Source: JBBKWU01 sp037969035
Lineage (GTDB): Bacteria; Pseudomonadota; Alphaproteobacteria; Micavibrionales; Micavibrionaceae
Direction: 5' to 3'
DNA length: 64,000 nucleotides
NCBI GenBank assembly: GCA_037969035.1
Contig: JBBKWU010000016.1
Coordinates: 30,458-94,457, forward strand
A program made the translations under genes and the position numbers. Positions 60,497-64,000 of this stretch are shown piece after piece; the first letter of the stretch is position 1, and every line of letters starts with the position of its first letter. The notes under the pieces were generated by a model, which saw only the letters and a program-made list of their open reading frames with translations, had not been told where the DNA came from and ran no database searches.

Positions 60497-61468
60497 TTAC
60501 GGCTTTATCATCGTTGCCTGATAAACTTTAGTCTGAAATGTTGTTTTATCAAGTCCTTCATGCGCGAGAGCTTCAGTAAGTGTCGGGAGGGAGTTTTCAT
60601 CTTTTATGCCTAAACTGTCATTAAGCTCCGCCAGCAACCCTTGCGCGCGCGGCCTCAAAGGTGAGTTTTCAAAAAACGGTGCTGTGAGGCTCGGGTCACC
60701 ACTAAAGCTATTTAGTCCAAACGACGCGCCGACATCCATAATGTCGGCGGCGGTGAGACGAACAAAAACGAATCCGCTTTCATTATTGTGTCTCCTCATG
60801 TTCATCCCTGCTTTAAAACCAGCTAGCGTTCTATATTGGTAATGATTTCGAAAGCTGTAGTAATTTTCATCTGTTGAATCCCAGTAAAATCTTTTTGATA
60901 AACTTTGCCGTGCGGCACGATTAAACGCCACACCAATATTGGGCGAGGAGTCTCGTATAACCTTAAAGTCCACCGCCGAAAATGCCTCTTTATCCGTTAC
61001 CGAAGAAAGATGGGGAATGACCTCCGCGAGCAAACTGTTAAACAACGCTTGCTTCACATACGCATCTTCCTCACACCGTTCCTGTAGCATTATCCAATCG
61101 CGCGGACATATAATGATTTTTGTGTCTGGGTTAAAAGGGTCAGCACGCAACGCCGCACAGTGCTGTATCTGTAAAGCATGCGCCATTTCATGAACTTTGG
61201 CGGAAAATAACTTGGTAAAACTATCATTCGCGCCCGCACCATATGTAATGCTATTCACAAAACCTTTTTGTCCTTCGCGATAGGAAAAGGAGGAGTAAAA
61301 GGCCAGACCGTCATAGGCCATATCCTTTGATTCACGACAATTGGTTTTATTGAAATTTTTCAAAAGTTTTTTACCGATTTCGCCAAGATCGGGATCGTGT
61401 ATTGTACGTATCCGCGCATTAACTGCTTTTATCGAATTTCCGATTTTTTGATGGTCTGAAACACTCAC
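60497..61468 (-). CDS. HExxH protein, putative metallopeptidase
   Basis: 323 residues without a signal peptide. A zinc-protease-like HExxH is in SAKVHEMAHALQIQHCAALR (about 93-112), and a Glu lies downstream in QERCEEDAYVKQAL, as expected for a third ligand. Other parts are not recognised; one Asp/Glu-rich region (DLGEIGKKLL) lies near the start. It resembles the DUF6782-type putative metallopeptidases as far as I recall. It lies just downstream of the giant repeat protein and may share its promoter or process it. Unproven. Confidence 0.72.
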   Translation of the reverse strand: MSVSDHQKIGNSIKAVNARIRTIHDPDLGEIGKKLLKNFNKTNCRESKDMAYDGLAFYSSFSYREGQKGFVNSITYGAGANDSFTKLFSAKVHEMAHALQIQHCAALRADPFNPDTKIIICPRDWIMLQERCEEDAYVKQALFNSLLAEVIPHLSSVTDKEAFSAVDFKVIRDSSPNIGVAFNRAARQSLSKRFYWDSTDENYYSFRNHYQYRTLAGFKAGMNMRRHNNESGFVFVRLTAADIMDVGASFGLNSFSGDPSLTAPFFENSPLRPRAQGLLAELNDSLGIKDENSLPTLTEALAHEGLDKTTFQTKVYQATMIKP

Positions 61469-61598
61469 CGCAAACTCTCCCTGAGTTTTATCACGCTATT
61501 TTTAGCTGTTGATTGGAGAGATGATATTAAACCGTTTCAGCAGCGCTGTCACGCCATCAAATACGTTTCTTAGTTACAATACATATGGAAACAATAGG

Positions 61599-64000
61599 CT
61601 ATTCTTGGCGTTTTCCGAGTAATGCTTTTTCAAGGCTACTCAGTTTCTTTTTATAATAAATGGCAGCATCATCAAGCTGAATTTGTGTGCTTTGAACAAA
61701 ATTCATGCCTTTTTCTTTGTTATAAACATTGCTGGTCTTTTCCTTACCATCTTCTGTATCGGCGTTATTTTGCTCCGCCAATATCGCTTTCAAAATATTG
61801 TTCGATGATAAGCTATTTTCTTTTTCAACGTTATCGTCGTTTGTATTTTCTTCTAATTCTCCATCATCGCTATTTTGTACGGTAATCTCAAACGTTAGTT
61901 CATCACCATCGCCTCCAGCAGTAGCACCAGATAACGCCGAAATCTCGTTCGTAACATTTTCACGAATAATTTGTGCCATATCAGAACCGTAGAACGCGAA
62001 ACCAAGCGTATCGACACCTGCAAAACCAACAGAACGAAGAAGCTGCAATTGTAAGCCGCCATTATAACCAGACGAGCCCTGACCATTGAATGTATCTTCA
62101 ATTGGACGGAATGAGCGAATATCAGTGGTATCAATCGTTATACGATCAACTCTACCTTCTGCGCTTTGGGTAACAACAGGGATTTCATTCATATCACCCA
62201 TATAAATTGTAACATCTTGATCTATGAAATACTGACCATCGAATGCACGCAATGTCAGCGTGAACGAATGCGGATCAACTTCGTAATCCATCATCTGCGC
62301 AATTGCTATCCCGCGACCAGAAATTGAGAACAGCCCCATTCCAGAACCGCCTACAATTGACATTGTCGCTGCAGGACCATCAGGATCAGAGACCGCCCAA
62401 TGCGAGAACACACGACCAATCTCCATATTTTCAATAAACGCCGTATTGTCGATCCTAATCAGTTCTGGCGGATCATTTTGTGGCGTGATTGTAATCAAGA
62501 ACGTTTCAACTGGCAGCGTATAGAACCCGTCTGTGATTTCAAACTCAAAGCTATCTACAATCGTTTCTGAGCCATCATGCACATAAACAATTCTACCGTT
62601 CACAATATCATCCTGTGTAAAGCTCATCACAGCAACACCAGGCGCGGTTGTTAACTCTAACTGACCATTAATCGGGAAATCTATGATGTTAAATACAAGA
62701 TCCGTATCCGGTGTGTCAAAATCGCTCACCGATAGATCCGCAACGGTAATCGGAGTAATAGAAACGGCGAGCGATGTTCCTTCAAGCACAGTAAACCCTG
62801 CATTCACATCAAGTACTGGTAAAAATTCGATATTAACAATCACTGTGCCCAGATCAGGCGTAGCACCATCTTCACCGCCATCAGCCAAACTTACATCAAA
62901 GCTGCCTGTGACAGTCATCGTGCCGTCATGCGTGAACACAACCAAGCCTGCGTTTACATCAGCTTGCGTAAATGTCAGTGCCACCACACCATTCACGGTG
63001 AGCGTGCCATTTGTCACATTGCTTGCTGTATACGTAATGTCCGATGGCGCATCGTCAGGGTCTGTACCTTCTAAGAACGTATTGTCAAAGGTTATAGAAT
63101 CTCCAACAGCAATCGACGGCGCGACATTTGTTGTAATTTCCGGCTTATCATTCTGCGGTGTAATGATGATCGAGTATGTGTCAGCGGGCAACGTGAAATA
63201 ACCATCTGTTACTTCAAACTCAAAGCTATCAGCAATTGTTTCTGATCCATCATGTACATAAACCAAGCGGTTATTATCCAAATCATCTTGGCTAAAGCTC
63301 GTGATTGCAACGCCAGGTGCTGTGGTTAATTCTAACTGACCATTAATCGGCGATGTCAGCACATTAAATAGTAAATCTGTGGTCGCTGTATCAAAATCAC
63401 TCGCAGACAATTCTGCCGTTGTAATCAAGTTTATTGATGGGTTATCTGGTGTGCCTTCGAGCACTGTAAACCCAGTATTTGTATCAACAGTCGGCGGGAA
63501 TAAAATATCCACCGTAAACAAAGCAACATCTGGTAACACGCCGTTTTCGCCGCCATCCGCCAAGCTAATATCAAAGCTACCCGTTAATGTCATAGTGCCG
63601 TCATGTGTAAACACAACCAAGCCCGCGTTAATATCTGCTTGCGTAAATGTCAACGCCGCCACACCATTCACGGTAAGCGTACCATTCATGATATTGCTCG
63701 CTGTATAGGTAATCTCAGACGGCCCATCATCAGGGTCAGTGCCCTCTAATATTGTGTTATCCAATGTAAGCGCTGTTCCAACAGGAATTGAAACCTCAAC
63801 ATTAGTCGTGATAACAACAGGGTCGTTCACCGGCGTAATTCCAATACTGACAGAGCCCAACGCAGCACCCGCCCCATCTTCGCCACCATCAGCCAAAGAT
63901 AGATCAAAGCTACCCACCAACGTATCAGACCCATCATGAACAAAAATGACATCACCAGCAGCAACGTCCGCTTGCGTAAAGCTTAACACCGCAACACCAG
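61599..64000 (-). CDS. Giant CSPG/cadherin-like repeat surface protein, C-terminal part
   Basis: The frame is open to the right edge, so only the last 800 residues are visible. Units of two kinds alternate: one with LTFTQADINAGLVVFTHDGT and SLADGGE, one with RLVYVHDGSETI and SFEFEVTDG, typical of CSPG/NG2-type beta repeats. A cadherin-type domain follows (DYEVDPHSFTLTLRAFDGQY), then an acidic linker and a charged helical C-terminus. No autotransporter barrel or sorting signal, so probably secreted by a type I route. A 675-bp period is visible in the DNA. Confidence 0.85.
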   Translation of the reverse strand, partial: GVAVLSFTQADVAAGDVIFVHDGSDTLVGSFDLSLADGGEDGAGAALGSVSIGITPVNDPVVITTNVEVSIPVGTALTLDNTILEGTDPDDGPSEITYTASNIMNGTLTVNGVAALTFTQADINAGLVVFTHDGTMTLTGSFDISLADGGENGVLPDVALFTVDILFPPTVDTNTGFTVLEGTPDNPSINLITTAELSASDFDTATTDLLFNVLTSPINGQLELTTAPGVAITSFSQDDLDNNRLVYVHDGSETIADSFEFEVTDGYFTLPADTYSIIITPQNDKPEITTNVAPSIAVGDSITFDNTFLEGTDPDDAPSDITYTASNVTNGTLTVNGVVALTFTQADVNAGLVVFTHDGTMTVTGSFDVSLADGGEDGATPDLGTVIVNIEFLPVLDVNAGFTVLEGTSLAVSITPITVADLSVSDFDTPDTDLVFNIIDFPINGQLELTTAPGVAVMSFTQDDIVNGRIVYVHDGSETIVDSFEFEITDGFYTLPVETFLITITPQNDPPELIRIDNTAFIENMEIGRVFSHWAVSDPDGPAATMSIVGGSGMGLFSISGRGIAIAQMMDYEVDPHSFTLTLRAFDGQYFIDQDVTIYMGDMNEIPVVTQSAEGRVDRITIDTTDIRSFRPIEDTFNGQGSSGYNGGLQLQLLRSVGFAGVDTLGFAFYGSDMAQIIRENVTNEISALSGATAGGDGDELTFEITVQNSDDGELEENTNDDNVEKENSLSSNNILKAILAEQNNADTEDGKEKTSNVYNKEKGMNFVQSTQIQLDDAAIYYKKKLSSLEKALLGKRQE

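Overview
The window looks like chromosome from an alphaproteobacterium of moderate GC content. The best indicators are a GcrA-type cell-cycle regulator (54800-55282), a Tad/Flp pilus locus of the cpaABC type, the gene order pal-cpoB-tilS-ftsH-glmM, the block dolP-yraN-rsmI facing an LpoA-like lipoprotein, and the run acpS-lepB-rnc-era. A Micavibrionales or Rhodospirillales-like lineage would fit, but that is inference. I found no rRNA, tRNA, CRISPR array, integrase or transposase by eye.

Left end (1-9116, all minus strand): Tad pilus genes. In transcription order they are a pseudokinase and a small membrane protein, two TadE-like pseudopilins, a vWA TadG, the Flp pilin, prepilin peptidase CpaA, CpaB, and secretin CpaC, which runs off the left edge. 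Next are purA, a small basic protein, an intergenic patch with two palindromic repeats and an (AG)21 tract, a mini ankyrin protein and glmM.

13611-17163 (plus strand): an island between glmM and ftsH. It encodes an unknown helical protein, a small one-helix protein with two cysteines, and two closely related SPFH/band-7 proteins. It interrupts the otherwise conserved pal-cpoB-tilS-ftsH-glmM order.

17262-28308: ftsH, tilS, cpoB and pal, then a class GN sortase homologue in which all three catalytic residues are replaced, an RpoH-like sigma factor, a SirB1-family protein, and dolP-yraN-rsmI with the divergent LpoA-like gene.

28365-43127: mixed metabolic, stress and envelope genes. These include an ATP-grasp ligase, a His-rich DUF2946-type protein with an outer-membrane partner (probable metal handling), a TetR regulator, a VOC protein, an MscS channel, a 639-residue unknown, a Nif11-like small protein, ahpC-ahpD, trhO, an LplT-like transporter, and an XRE regulator with an acetyltransferase behind two perfect dyads.

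43124-49434: an arginase-family enzyme, the GDP-fucose set gmd-fcl-manC, two small unknown genes, a sterol-desaturase-family hydroxylase and two small membrane proteins.

49536-64000: an unknown gene, DUF2062, acpS, lepB, two tandem RNase III genes, era, gcrA, mscL, a 59-codon PLDc_N-type gene, a fatty-acid desaturase, a GGDEF cyclase, AsmA, an HExxH protein, and the C-terminal part of a giant CSPG/cadherin-repeat surface protein that continues past the right edge.

No single locus is clearly a new system. The most unusual items are the triply substituted sortase, the SPFH island, the tandem RNase III pair, the pseudokinase linked to the Tad locus, and a family of about 100-bp imperfect palindromes.
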